A model generated the notes under the pieces. It was not told the origin of the DNA. It saw only the letters and a program-made list of their open reading frames with translations, and did no database searches. A DNA stretch of 64,000 nt from positions 1-64,000 of the forward strand of contig JABDEK010000012.1 of assembly GCA_013287135.1 (NCBI GenBank). Reading direction: 5' to 3'. This document shows, piece after piece, positions 27,889-37,090 of this stretch. This DNA is from Acidobacteriota bacterium (GTDB lineage: Bacteria; Acidobacteriota; Terriglobia; Acidiferrales; UBA7541). Each line of letters starts with the position of its first letter. Position 1 is the first letter of the stretch. A program made the translations under genes and the position numbers.

Positions 27889-28039
27889 ATTACATCTGAT
27901 AACCATTTGGGCGAGCATCGCGAAGCTTGTGACTTCGTCGGAGTGGATCACACTTCGCGCCGCGCGAAACAATCGCGTTAGTCAAACACAAAACTTGTAA
28001 GGTCGCGGTGACGTGTCCAAGAAATCGAGGGAGATTACC

Positions 28040-29605
28040 ATGACGCGAAGAGTGAGCATAGTCTGTATTATCTGCTCAGTATTGCTTACAGCGTTTGGAG
28101 CGAATGCTCAGCAGAAAAAACCCAACATTCTCGTCATCATGACCGATGACGTCGGCGTTTGGAATATCAGCGCCTATCATCGCGGGATGATGGGGGGCCG
28201 AACGCCCAACATCGACCGCATAGCCAACGAAGGGGCGCTTTTCACAGATTACTACGCCCAGCAGAGCTGCACGGCGGGGCGCGCCGCGTTTATTACGGGA
28301 CAGCATCCCTTCCGTACCGGTCTTTTGACCGTCGGCATGCCCGGTTCGCCTCTTGGCTTGCAGAAAGAAGACCCTACAATCGCCGATCTGCTCAAGCCCC
28401 TCGGATACATCAGCGCCCAAATTGGCAAGAACCACCTCGGCGACCGCAACGAATTCCTGCCCACGGTTCACGGATTCGATGAATTTTACGGAAACCTCTA
28501 CCACCTGAATGCCGAGGAGGAGCCGGAAGACCCGGACTACCCGAAATTACCCGCCTTTCACGAAAAGTTCGGGCCGCGCGGTGTGCTTCGTTGCGTCGCG
28601 TTGACTTCTGACAATCCGACACCCGCCGACCCACGATTTGGCGCCTGGGGCAAACAGAAGTGCGAAGACACCGGTCCGCTAACTCGCGAGCGAATGGAGA
28701 CGGTTGAAGAAGACCTGCTCCAGGTCTCGCTCGATTTCATGGACAAATCCGCGAAAAGCGGAAAGCCATTCTTTCTTTGGCACAACACCACGCGCATGCA
28801 TGTCTGGACCCGTTTGAGCCCGCAGTGGGAAAACAAGAGCGGTTACGGTCTGTACGCGGACGGGATGATGGAACTGGATTGGGTCGTCGGCCAGCTTCTG
28901 AAAAAACTCGATGACCTGGGCATCGCCGACAACACCATTGTTGTGCTGACCTCGGATAATGGCGCCGAAAAGTTTACCTGGCCGGACGGCGGTACCGAGC
29001 CTTTTCGCGGAGAAAAGGGCACCACTTGGGAGGGTGGGTTCCGCGTACCTTGCGTGGCTCGCTGGCCCGGCGTCATCAAGCCGAACACCATCATCAACGA
29101 CATCGCTTCGCATGAAGACTGGGCACCTACTTTCCTCGCCGCAGCTGGTGCGCCGAACGTGAAGCAGCAACTGCTCACAGGTTATCGGTCCGGTGACAAG
29201 ACCTTCAAAGTTCACCTCGACGCCTATGACATGACCGACGTGCTCTCCGGTAAAGGACCCGGCCAGCGCAAGGAGATTTTCTATTTCGACGATTCAGGAA
29301 GCCTGAATGCGTTTCGCTACGGCGACTGGAAAGTCACGTTTGCTACCAAGGATTCCTGGTGGGCCGACGTTGCGAAACCCCGTACCGTGCCACTAGTGAT
29401 TAACCTTCGGCAGGACCCTTTCGAAGTGACGATGGATTCCCAGTTGTACGCCCGTTGGTATGGAGACAAGCTCTGGGTCATGGTTCCCGCCCAGGCCATC
29501 GTAGGACAATTCCTTATGAGCTTCAAAGAATTCCCACAACGGCAGAAATCTGCGTCCGTTAACATTCAACAAGTGCTGGATCAGATGAAGACGCAAACCG
29601 ACTGA
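28040..29605 (+). CDS. Secreted arylsulfatase, copy 2
   Basis: A 521-residue exported sulfatase. The frame opens at a GTG at 28013, but ATG 28040 has GAGGGAG at the right distance and starts the signal peptide (ending ANAQ). MTDDVG is at 34-39, the formylglycine target is Cys77 in QQSCTAGRAAF, and IGKNHLGDRNE, FLWHNTTRMHVWTR, TSDNGAE and GGFRVPCVARWPG complete the site. Long stretches are identical to copy 1, such as GVWNISAYHRGMMGGRTPNI, so the two arose by duplication. The central region (about 165-215) and the tail differ, which may change the substrate. Confidence 0.92.
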   Translation: MTRRVSIVCIICSVLLTAFGANAQQKKPNILVIMTDDVGVWNISAYHRGMMGGRTPNIDRIANEGALFTDYYAQQSCTAGRAAFITGQHPFRTGLLTVGMPGSPLGLQKEDPTIADLLKPLGYISAQIGKNHLGDRNEFLPTVHGFDEFYGNLYHLNAEEEPEDPDYPKLPAFHEKFGPRGVLRCVALTSDNPTPADPRFGAWGKQKCEDTGPLTRERMETVEEDLLQVSLDFMDKSAKSGKPFFLWHNTTRMHVWTRLSPQWENKSGYGLYADGMMELDWVVGQLLKKLDDLGIADNTIVVLTSDNGAEKFTWPDGGTEPFRGEKGTTWEGGFRVPCVARWPGVIKPNTIINDIASHEDWAPTFLAAAGAPNVKQQLLTGYRSGDKTFKVHLDAYDMTDVLSGKGPGQRKEIFYFDDSGSLNAFRYGDWKVTFATKDSWWADVAKPRTVPLVINLRQDPFEVTMDSQLYARWYGDKLWVMVPAQAIVGQFLMSFKEFPQRQKSASVNIQQVLDQMKTQTD

Positions 29606-29651
29606 TACATGCGCGTCTCGCGTAGCCGAATCTAAACGCAGGGGAAATCAA

Positions 29652-30643
29652 ATGCGGCATGTCGGAGTTCGTCTCGGCGAGGCTCTAAGAACGGCGCTCG
29701 CATTATCCCTGGTGCTGCTCGCAACAAGCGCGCGAGCCCATCGTGGAAGGACGGAGCCGCGAAAAAAACGATCATCGCGTTCGTGAAGGATACTACCGAG
29801 AAGTCCAGCCCCGAGTATGTCGAACCCAAGGACCGCATCGCCACCTTCGACCAAGATGGCTCACTTTTCTTTGGACCGAGCATCCTTTAATACACGCAAG
29901 CTGTGTTCGCGCTCGACCGCTTGACCAAACTCGCTCCGCAGCACCCCGAATGGAAAGAGACCGAACCATTTAAGTCGGTCTTCGCCGGCGACCGCGAAGC
30001 GATGGCTAAGTTCACGGATAGAAATTATCACCGTGACGCACGCGGGGATGAGTGCGGCAGAGTTTCAGGTCGCTTGAAAAGAGTGGCTCGCCACCGCCAA
30101 AGCTCTCCGCTTGGACCGGCCATACAGCGATCTTGTTTACAAGCCCATATTGGAGGTTATGAGATATCTGCGAGAGAAGGGCTATCGTACATACATCGTC
30201 ACCGGTGGGGCGGTCAGGCGTTCCTGCGCGTTTACAGCGAACAGGTTTATGGCGTTCCGCCGGCGCAAGTGATTGGGTCGATTGCGCAAACCGGCTTCTA
30301 TGATTGGAGCGGTAAGCCAGTAATGATGCGGGAGCCGAAAGCGTTTTTCATTGACGGCCCCGGCAAGCAATCGGCATCAATATGTTCATCGGCAAGCGGC
30401 CCTACGCGTCCTTTGGAAATGCCGAAGGCGACGCCCCAATGTCGGAATGGACTCAAGCAGGCGATGGCGCTCGGCTGATGATGCTCTTCTTCACGACGAT
30501 GCGACGCGCGAGTACGCGTATGGGCCGGCCTATGGTATTCCAGACACTCCCGAAGCTGTAATGACCAAACCAAATAAGAACAGTGGATCGTGATAAGCAT
30601 GAAGGACGACTGGAAGTACGTTTATTCCTTCGAAAAGTATTGA
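29652..30643 (+). pseudogene. Decayed HAD-family phosphatase gene
   Basis: Pieces of one secreted HAD hydrolase appear in order but in different frames: a signal peptide (TALALSLVLLATSARA), SWKDGAAKKTIIAFVKDTT, then KDRIATFDQDGS with the nucleophile Asp motif, an in-frame TAA near 29888, FALDRLTKLAPQHPEWKETE, GDREAMAKFT, RVYSEQVYGVPPAQVIGS, REPKAFFIDG, DGARLMML, REYAYGPAYGIPDTPEA and a final SMKDDWKYVYSFEKY before TGA. At least four frameshifts and one stop separate them. The gene follows sulfatase copy 2 by 46 bp and was probably in its transcript. Confidence 0.85.
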
Positions 30644-30814
30644 TCCATTTTTACATATCTCTGTCTGCCAGTATGAAGGCAGGCGGATGACATGAAAGGT
30701 TTTCATTCTACGATCCCGGACGAATGGAGGGACTCAAGCCGCTGGATATAAGTGACCCGCTCGGACGGGTGATTTATCTCGCTCATCCGCAACTGTAAGC
30801 ACAACCCTCCCACC

Positions 30815-30828
30815 TGTTACTTTTGACA
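30815..30828 (+). promoter_or_regulatory. TGTCA-N4-TGACA dyad site 11 (one mismatch)
   Basis: TGTTACTTTTGACA, preceded by CC and followed by ATTAGCAA. It is 59 bp before the secreted-protein gene at 30887, the closest spacing in the set for a same-orientation pair. Confidence 0.72.
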
Positions 30829-30886
30829 ATTAGCAACCGAGACGAGTTCTGTCATCGTGCAGTCGCCCAGGGTGGAGCCGGTGCAT

Positions 30887-31474
30887 ATGAAATGTTCTCG
30901 TTCAGGTCGCATCATGATGGCTACTTTACTGGTTCTAGTTGTCTTGGCAGTGTCGGCCTTTGAAATTTACCCGCAGGACCAAACTAAGCGGGAAACAATT
31001 CAAGCACAAGCGATGGGGCAGAGTACTTCAGCCGGCAAGCAGTTCAACGTAACCATCTCAATCAATTCTTATTCCACTCCGGATGATCAAAAGACCCTGA
31101 TTGACGCGTTCACTCAAGGCGGCCAGCGGGCACTCACAAAAGCATTGTCCAAAATGAAATCCAAGGGTCGAGTAGGAGTCACCGGTACTCTGGGCTACAA
31201 CATCGCATACATCCGAACTTTTCCCGCGGAAAATGGCCGGAAAATTCGTTTGATCACCGATCGCCCTATTCAGTTGGCCGAGGCCCGCGAAAGTACACGT
31301 TCGAAGGAGTACGACCTGTCCGCGCTCGAAGTGAATCTTAACAACGACCCCTCAAAAAGTTCCGGAAGCTTGATCATTGGATTGCGAGTGAAAGTAGATA
31401 AGGACAATCAGTTGGTTTTCGAGAGTTACGGTTCCGGACCGTGGAAGCTCGTAAACGTAATGGAACGAGATTAG
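30887..31474 (+). CDS. Secreted protein of unknown function
   Basis: The start at ATG 30887 is preferred over the GTG at 30857: GGAG lies upstream and the signal core (MMATLLVLVVLAVSAFEIY) then sits properly; 195 residues. The mature protein reads KQFNVTISINSYSTPDDQK, ALTKALSKMKSKGRVGVTG, GYNIAYIRTFPAENGRKIRL, DLSALEVNLNNDPSKSSGSL, IIGLRVKVDKDNQLVFESYG and GPWKLVNV: alternating strands of a small beta-rich fold. I know similar acidobacterial proteins but no function. It begins a three-gene run behind dyad site 11. Confidence 0.7.
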   Translation: MKCSRSGRIMMATLLVLVVLAVSAFEIYPQDQTKRETIQAQAMGQSTSAGKQFNVTISINSYSTPDDQKTLIDAFTQGGQRALTKALSKMKSKGRVGVTGTLGYNIAYIRTFPAENGRKIRLITDRPIQLAEARESTRSKEYDLSALEVNLNNDPSKSSGSLIIGLRVKVDKDNQLVFESYGSGPWKLVNVMERD

Positions 31475-31586
31475 ATTTTTTCTCTCTCAGAACTTGGAAA
31501 GTCCGAAGGTTGGTCCCGGGCATCTCGCTTTCAGCAGAGTCCGGCGAGTAGGCATCACAATGCGATTCCTTGGAGGAGGGTACAAG

Positions 31587-32132
31587 ATGAAGAAACGAAT
31601 ATCAGTGTGGCTTCCGCTTTTCATGCTTATTGCTTCTTGCCCAGCGGTTCTAGCTCAGGCTAATTCCCAGCCGCAAAAGACAAAAACCCAACCCGCGGAT
31701 TCGTCCGCTAGCGACACGCAGAAAAAGAATGTTCAAGAATACATCGAACTCTTGCGCAGTAATGTCCGCCAGCAGAAATCGGAAATAATGGGCGCCGTCA
31801 TGGCGTTGAGCGCTGATGACGCAGCGAAATTCTGGCCTATTTACAGCGAATACGATGCGGAATTGACCAAACTCAACAATCTCAGGGTCCAAAACATTCA
31901 AGACTATGCTCAGAATTATACGCAGATGAGTGATGAAAAGGCTGACGAGTTGATTCAGAAGGCCCTCGATTATCAAAGACAACGTTCGGAGCTTCTTGCA
32001 AAAACCTACGATCGTATGAAGCAGCCCCTGGGCGCCATCACGGCTGCGCGTTTCCTCCAGGTTGAGCACCAACTACTGCTCATCATCGATCTTCAGATCG
32101 CTTCTTCTCTGCCCATCGTTGGAGAAAACTAA
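31587..32132 (+). CDS. Periplasmic helical protein, possibly Spy/CpxP-like
   Basis: GGAGGAGGG before ATG 31587 fixes the start; 181 residues. After a signal peptide ending VLAQ, most of the mature part is charged helix: NVQEYIELLRSNVRQQKSEI, MALSADDAAKFWPIYSEYDA, MSDEKADELIQKALDYQRQR, LLAKTYDRMKQPLGAI. The layout, including an aromatic turn FWPIY between helices, recalls periplasmic Spy/CpxP-type coiled-coil proteins, which chaperone or sense misfolded proteins, but no LTxxQ motif is seen, so this is only a structural guess. Its stop overlaps the next frame's first ATG. Confidence 0.6.
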   Translation: MKKRISVWLPLFMLIASCPAVLAQANSQPQKTKTQPADSSASDTQKKNVQEYIELLRSNVRQQKSEIMGAVMALSADDAAKFWPIYSEYDAELTKLNNLRVQNIQDYAQNYTQMSDEKADELIQKALDYQRQRSELLAKTYDRMKQPLGAITAARFLQVEHQLLLIIDLQIASSLPIVGEN

Positions 32133-32158
32133 TGAACGTGACGAAGGAGAGAAAGAAT

Positions 32159-32812
32159 ATGAAAAATTCTATTGTCTGCGCCGCCGTTCTGTTGCTCGGC
32201 TTCACAGCTCTACAAATAAATTCATTCGGTAAGGTCCCTTCAGCGCGCGTGAATGCGAGCCTTACTCGGCTTGCGGATCCTGCGCAACAAAAGACCAAGG
32301 TCACTGTTCCAGCCGGAACACGCATCTTGATTCGCACGATCGATCCAATCGATTCTAGCAAACAGAAAGCCGGGTATCGCTTCACCGCGAGTCTGGAAAC
32401 GAATCTTCAGGTCGACGACATCGTGGTGGCTCCTAGGGGAACTATGGTTTATGGCCGTTTAGCGGCCGCTCAGTCGGCCGGGCGCATGTCTGGCAGTTCT
32501 CAACTCACTCTTGAACTAACCGACATTATGATCAAGGGTACGGCTTATCCGTTACTTACCAGCACTTATGAAGTGAAGGGACAAGGAGAAGGTTCGAAGA
32601 CGGCAAAGAAAGTTGTCGGTGGCGCAGGCCTTGGCGCACTTATCGGGGGAATCGCAGGAGGCGGAAAAGGTGCCGGGATCGGTGCGCTCGCGGGCGCCGG
32701 AGCCGGGACCGCAGTCGCCGCGTCCAAAAAGGGTCAGCAGCTCACTATACCGAGCGAGACTCTGCTCGAATTTCGGCTGCAACAACCGGCACCGCTGCCG
32801 GTTTCCTCGTGA
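32159..32812 (+). CDS. Secreted glycine-zipper protein
   Basis: ATG 32159 with AAGGAG upstream is preferred to the ATG at 32132; 217 residues. A signal sequence is followed by VTVPAGTRILIRTIDPIDSS, FTASLETNLQVDDIVVAPRG and TMVYGRLAAAQSAG, a beta-domain with the look of a TrbI/pilus-channel or SH3-like fold. Residues about 160-195 form a glycine zipper (VVGGAGLGALIGGIAGGGKG) able to insert in or pack on a membrane. The tail ends QLTIPSETLLEFRLQQP, a common ending of this type. Function unknown; it may stabilise the envelope together with its two upstream neighbours. Confidence 0.72.
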   Translation: MKNSIVCAAVLLLGFTALQINSFGKVPSARVNASLTRLADPAQQKTKVTVPAGTRILIRTIDPIDSSKQKAGYRFTASLETNLQVDDIVVAPRGTMVYGRLAAAQSAGRMSGSSQLTLELTDIMIKGTAYPLLTSTYEVKGQGEGSKTAKKVVGGAGLGALIGGIAGGGKGAGIGALAGAGAGTAVAASKKGQQLTIPSETLLEFRLQQPAPLPVSS

Positions 32813-32924
32813 ATATAGCCGGCATCGAGTTCTGTTGCGCCCGTGTTCCTTGATGTCCCGTAGCAGGCACAGCTCATCATAAAAGCAAATAAGTCTTTCG
32901 AGCGATTGCTGAGGTTAGCTCGGA

Positions 32925-33680
32925 TTACTGGACATGCAGGGAGCGAGCGAGGCTTATCAGATTCTGCGGACTCACGCGAATAACGCCTCTACGCGGGCTG
33001 TCAATGTCGGCTATGAGAAAAAATGCGATGGACAGAACGAGGGGTAGAACCAGCATATGGATGACACCCGCTTTACGACGGCGCGCACCGTAGCCGAACA
33101 TCATATTGGCGAAAACAGCGATCGTTATCATTAGTACCCATGCCGCAATCGGAATTCGATTCCACCAGGCAGCCTGCGTGTATCCTTGCGAGTTCAACAC
33201 GTCGTTCATGCCTGAAAGGGCCAGAGGGAGCACCGGTGTTGTCGGCCGCGCCGCAGCCGGTGCTAGGACAGCGGACCACAGATCATTCTGCAGTTGGGCG
33301 GTGGCACGATTGATCTGTCCAAGCCGCTCCTCATTCTGGGATTGGTAGAACAAAATACGTTGATCCAGATAGTCCCTTAGAAGCGCACGCACTCTCGTTG
33401 CATCGGCGTCAGGCAATAGGTTTGCTCGCACGTATTCGGTGCTAATCGCGTTAGCCTCTGCCTCCTCGTCGTTCTTGCGCTGATCGTACCGGCTGACCGC
33501 CATCGAAAAGGTGAATCCGATAATGAGACCGAGCAATGTTAAGGTAGCGCCGACGACAACATCTAGGTCATGGCGTAAGTCGTCTTCCAGCAGTTGTTGT
33601 TTGCGAAACTCAGCACCGAGACGCGCCGAGAGCCACAACACGACGAAAGAAAGGAAGAGAACAAAGTATGGCGAGTTCAC
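32925..33680 (-). CDS. DUF4239 (bestrophin-like) membrane protein, copy 2
   Basis: A 251-residue paralogue of the protein at 516-1283, starting with GTG. It has the same four hydrophobic segments, the hallmark SMAVSRYDQRKNDEEAEANA, ISTEYVRANLLPDADATRVR and IADIDSPRRGVIRV. The two copies differ mainly in the loop (about 115-155) and C-terminus. It converges on the glycine-zipper gene, 112 bp apart. No dyad site lies upstream of either DUF4239 copy in their own direction, so they seem to be outside that regulon. Confidence 0.8.
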   Translation of the reverse strand: MNSPYFVLFLSFVVLWLSARLGAEFRKQQLLEDDLRHDLDVVVGATLTLLGLIIGFTFSMAVSRYDQRKNDEEAEANAISTEYVRANLLPDADATRVRALLRDYLDQRILFYQSQNEERLGQINRATAQLQNDLWSAVLAPAAARPTTPVLPLALSGMNDVLNSQGYTQAAWWNRIPIAAWVLMITIAVFANMMFGYGARRRKAGVIHMLVLPLVLSIAFFLIADIDSPRRGVIRVSPQNLISLARSLHVQ

Positions 33681-34098
33681 GGACTGTTAGTGCTTCATAC
33701 TAACTAGATTTTGGCCGCGGATCGTACCCAGCTGATCTTGCACAGTCATGTTTCCACTCGTAATGATGCATTAAGACGGGGCATGAAGGCTCCGCTAACA
33801 TATGCCAGAAAACGGTATCGTTCAATTGTTAAAACTTAAAGGTCTCGGAGTGCAGCTTATTTTCTTGTCGAATTGAATGCCTTCCCGTTTACGCAAATCC
33901 GTCGAGCTTCACTCCCTTAGCCGCGAGGTCAGCACCGGTCACCCAGTCCTGGTAGTTTTGACAATGTCAGAACTGCCTTTCGTTTCCTACCATGTTCGGA
34001 TGACGATCGGCCCTGGAAAACAGCGATGCTTCCGTGCCTATCGCTTTGATTTGAATCCACAAGGGCGCCGAACGGCTGGACCGATAAAAGCTGATTAC
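33681..34098. other. Divergent intergenic stretch
   Basis: A + frame is open from ATG 33877, but its translation up to about 34098 has no family resemblance and would put 75 residues before the signal peptide of the next protein. I treat it as noncoding leader. It contains dyad site 12 at 33950-33963. Confidence 0.45.
33950..33963 (+). promoter_or_regulatory. TGTCA-N4-TGACA dyad site 12 (two mismatches)
   Basis: TGGTAGTTTTGACA, preceded by CC and followed by ATG. The right half and flank fit; the left half deviates. It is 136 bp before the chosen start at 34099, within the spacing range of the other sites, which supports that start over ATG 33877. Confidence 0.45.
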
Positions 34099-35370
34099 AT
34101 GGGACTTGAAACCGGGACTCCACGAAAATCCGAGCGCGTGCGCAAGGCGACGTTCACCGATCTCTTGCTGCTACTTTCGCTTGTCTTTGTAGGATGCTTT
34201 TCGCTCAGCATCCCATGCTTGGGTCAGGAAAATCAACAAGTCGACGAATCAACAGCCCGAACGGCTTCTCAGGAGAATTCGCCGAAGCCGCCCGTCCAGG
34301 ACCAGCAGCCAACTCCACCCGCTCAGGCTAAGGTCGAATCAAAAAAGAAAAAGAAGCATCTCGGTCCGGGAGCGTTTGTAGTTGCGCCTCTTCCAATTTC
34401 TAGTCCCGCTATCGGTTCCGGAATTGTCCCAGTTCTTGGATATATCTTCCCGTTCAGTTCGAAGGACAAGGTTTCGCCTCCCTCCACAATAGGAGCGGCA
34501 GGTCTTATTACGAATAATGGCAGCCGGGGATTCGCAATAGGGGGACAACTTTTCCTAAAACAAAATACTTATGAAATCACATCCGGATTTGTTCACGGTA
34601 ACGTCGATTACAATGTCTACGGCAACGGAGTTTTAGCGAATGTCAAACTGCCACTGGTACAAACCGGTGATGCGTTTCTGGGGGAATTCTTGCGCCGCAT
34701 CGGTTGGAAAATTTTTGTAGGACCTCGCTTTATCACAGGACGTTCCTTTCTCACAGTTAAGCCGAATAATGACAAGAATTTCCCAATCCCTCCCGAAGTC
34801 GGGCTTCACACGAATCTAACGTCCGTCGGCGCAAGGTTGACCAGGGACACTAGACCCAACCATTTCTATCCCGTCGCTGGAACTTTTTTCACTTTCACAT
34901 CGGATTTCTTTTCTCAAGATTTGGGCAGCAAATATTCTTTTCAGTCTTATAGGTCTGCTTTCGACAAATATTGGAGCCTGACTAAAAACCAGGTGATCGC
35001 CTATGATGCCAATTTCTGTGGGACCAGCGGGAAGCCGCCCTTCTTTGGTAATTGCATATACGGAACCAATAACGAATTACGTGGATATACTGCCGGCCGC
35101 TACTTCACTCGCTACACTCTAGCTACTCAAGTGGAGTATCGACTGGTACTGCCGAAAAGGTTTGGGGCGGTGGTGTTCGGGGGGCTGGGTGGCACGATTC
35201 CTGGTGGAAATCAATTACTACAGAGAGTGCAGAATGGCCGTTTCCTGCCCGCCGGCGGCGGCGGATTGCGATTTGAGCTAAGCAAAAAGTATCACGTTAA
35301 TCTTCGAGCTGATATAGCCCAAGGCGTAGACGGTCACACTTTCGGAATGGGCGTTGGCGAGGCGTTTTGA
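34099..35370 (+). CDS. Omp85/BamA-like surface antigen barrel protein
   Basis: A 423-residue exported protein if ATG 34099 is used; there is no clear ribosome site. The signal peptide (LLLLLSLVFVGCFSLSIPCL) is followed by a Gln/Pro-rich linker and a Lys-rich run (KKKKKH). The barrel begins GAFVVAPLPISSPAIGSGIV and has RRIGWKIFVGPRF, VGARLTRDTRPNHFYPVAG with the conserved Arg-Asp-Thr pattern, NELRGYTAGRYFTRYTL, VEYRLVLPKRFGAVVFGGLG and a terminal FGMGVGEAF. This is the D15/bacterial surface antigen barrel without POTRA repeats. It could be a translocator or a lone barrel; no partner passenger is evident. Confidence 0.78.
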   Translation: MGLETGTPRKSERVRKATFTDLLLLLSLVFVGCFSLSIPCLGQENQQVDESTARTASQENSPKPPVQDQQPTPPAQAKVESKKKKKHLGPGAFVVAPLPISSPAIGSGIVPVLGYIFPFSSKDKVSPPSTIGAAGLITNNGSRGFAIGGQLFLKQNTYEITSGFVHGNVDYNVYGNGVLANVKLPLVQTGDAFLGEFLRRIGWKIFVGPRFITGRSFLTVKPNNDKNFPIPPEVGLHTNLTSVGARLTRDTRPNHFYPVAGTFFTFTSDFFSQDLGSKYSFQSYRSAFDKYWSLTKNQVIAYDANFCGTSGKPPFFGNCIYGTNNELRGYTAGRYFTRYTLATQVEYRLVLPKRFGAVVFGGLGGTIPGGNQLLQRVQNGRFLPAGGGGLRFELSKKYHVNLRADIAQGVDGHTFGMGVGEAF

Positions 35371-35558
35371 TACAACAGCGCGCTACCGAAGGACGGGAGT
35401 CTCACTTCTAAGGCCGTGTCGCCTAAGCCAGTTCTTCAAGAACCCACAACGTTTTGTCATTGTGGAGTAGATCCCGATGTATTCGTCTTCTACCGTGCGG
35501 TTCTGTTGATAAGTAGTGCCCGTGTTACTGCAATGTCATCGATAGCAGGAGTCAAAAA

Positions 35559-36623
35559 ATGATCATGCAGATTCTTGCGTTTCCTAGCGTAAGGCGGTCT
35601 TTGTTTGTCACCCTGCTCTTGCTATTCATCTGTTGTCCGGCTCGCGCACGACGAAAGGATGTGGTGATCATGAATAACGGCGATCATTTCACAGGAGAAG
35701 TAAAGCGGCTGCAAAACGGCTTGTTAATGGTTGAGACAGATTACGTGACGGGACCTATTGCCCTGGATTGGAATCAAGTGGAATCGGTTCAGAGCACAGC
35801 GACATTCCAAATCGTGTTGAATAACGGCAAAAGAATAGTCGGCAAATTTGAAAAGGTTTCTAGTGACAAAGCAAAAGAACAAGACTTCCTTATTCACGAA
35901 GCCAACGAGGAAGTTGAAGTGCCGTCGCGTTCAATCGCGAAGATAGACGCACAAAAACCTACCTTCTGGCGTCAATTACAAGGTGCCATCGATTTTGGTT
36001 ATAGCTTCACCAGTGGCAATAGTCAGTCCACTTTTAATGCCGACACAAGCGCGGCGTATCGGACTGCGGCATGGGAGGCTGCGACCTCGTTCGATTCGAC
36101 GTTTGGCGGTCAGTCGGGAGGATCCAAAACAAATCGCGAAGACTTACAGTCTACGTTCGCCAAGTTTCTGAACAGAAATTCATACGTGTTGGCTTTATCT
36201 GATTTCCTTCATAGTAGTCAGCAAGATTTGACCTTGCGCACTACTCTTGGCGGGGCTTATGGACGCTACTTGAAACGGACTACGAACAGCAACTTCTCTT
36301 GGCTGGGCGGCATTGTGTACATTCATGAATCCTTCGATACGATCGCCGGCCAACCAACCAATCAAAACATGGAAGCTGTGGTCGGCTTACAATACAATCT
36401 GGTCCGCTTCAACTTCGGTGAGTTCGATTCCCAAGTTCTGACTTTTCCAGGGCTGACGGACGCTGGCCGCGTCCGCGTGACCACGAATAATTCCCTCACG
36501 ATCAAACTAAGAAACAATTTCCATTTGGCCTTCACTTTTTGGGATAACTTCGACAGCAGACCACCCACGACCGCAAAACGTAATGAGCTTGGTCTGAGCA
36601 CCGGAATCGGCTGGTCTTTTTAA
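35559..36623 (+). CDS. DUF481 outer-membrane protein
   Basis: A 354-residue exported protein; AGGAG lies upstream of the ATG. After the signal peptide (ending near CPARA), an N-terminal beta-domain (DVVIMNNGDHFTGEVKRLQN, GPIALDWNQVESVQS) resembles the repeat often fused in front of DUF481 barrels. The barrel from about 140 has GAIDFGYSFTSGNSQSTFNA, AAYRTAAWEAATSFDS, GGAYGRYLKRTTNSNFSWLG, VGLQYNLVRFNFGEFDSQ and a terminal LGLSTGIGWSF. DUF481 proteins are salt-induced outer-membrane proteins in some bacteria; function is not known. It may be in one unit with the preceding barrel gene (188-bp gap). Confidence 0.82.
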   Translation: MIMQILAFPSVRRSLFVTLLLLFICCPARARRKDVVIMNNGDHFTGEVKRLQNGLLMVETDYVTGPIALDWNQVESVQSTATFQIVLNNGKRIVGKFEKVSSDKAKEQDFLIHEANEEVEVPSRSIAKIDAQKPTFWRQLQGAIDFGYSFTSGNSQSTFNADTSAAYRTAAWEAATSFDSTFGGQSGGSKTNREDLQSTFAKFLNRNSYVLALSDFLHSSQQDLTLRTTLGGAYGRYLKRTTNSNFSWLGGIVYIHESFDTIAGQPTNQNMEAVVGLQYNLVRFNFGEFDSQVLTFPGLTDAGRVRVTTNNSLTIKLRNNFHLAFTFWDNFDSRPPTTAKRNELGLSTGIGWSF

Positions 36624-37090
36624 AAGACTGCGCCGTGCGTTCCACCTTTGTGAGCTGCTGATTGGATCCCTAGTCCCATTGCGGCATTAACCTCCTAGGA
36701 GATGCTTTCTCCCAGCTAGCGCAAACTCCTCGGAATAGCTAAGACAACTCATTCGAGTTTCGTGGGTTCGAGCATATATATGATCGAACAGCTGACTTTT
36801 TACCTCGATTTCGATCCCCAGTAAGTAGAGCCGGGTTGCGCCGGTAAAGGGAAATCCTAACTCCCGATGAGCCCTGACTGAGTCTTCGACGCGTCACTGA
36901 TGCCAGAAATTTGTCCATAGTTCCCCGCTATTGCAATTCTAGTCCAGGATTCGATTCGACAAGCTAAGGCCGATATCCGACGGGCGCTTCGTGCCCGACG
37001 ATTAGCATGGCTCCGGTACTGGCGATCACTTGTCTGGTGGCGAGTAAACCGCGCACCCTGAATCCGCGGGGCAGCGGCATCGAGGACGCA
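36624..37090. other. Intergenic stretch, about 470 bp, between convergent genes
   Basis: I see no gene. GTCTTTTTAAAAGAC at about 36614-36628 overlaps the DUF481 stop and is an AT-rich dyad that could help end transcription. A + frame at 37007-37213 runs into the carbonic anhydrase gene antisense and has no family resemblance. Confidence 0.4.

Noticed and set aside
30710-30797. Short frame ending in a sequence like LKPLDISDPLGRVIYLAHPQL before a TAA
   Set aside because: It may be the tail of another lost gene, but it is too short to assign; left as possible debris between the HAD relic and dyad site 11.
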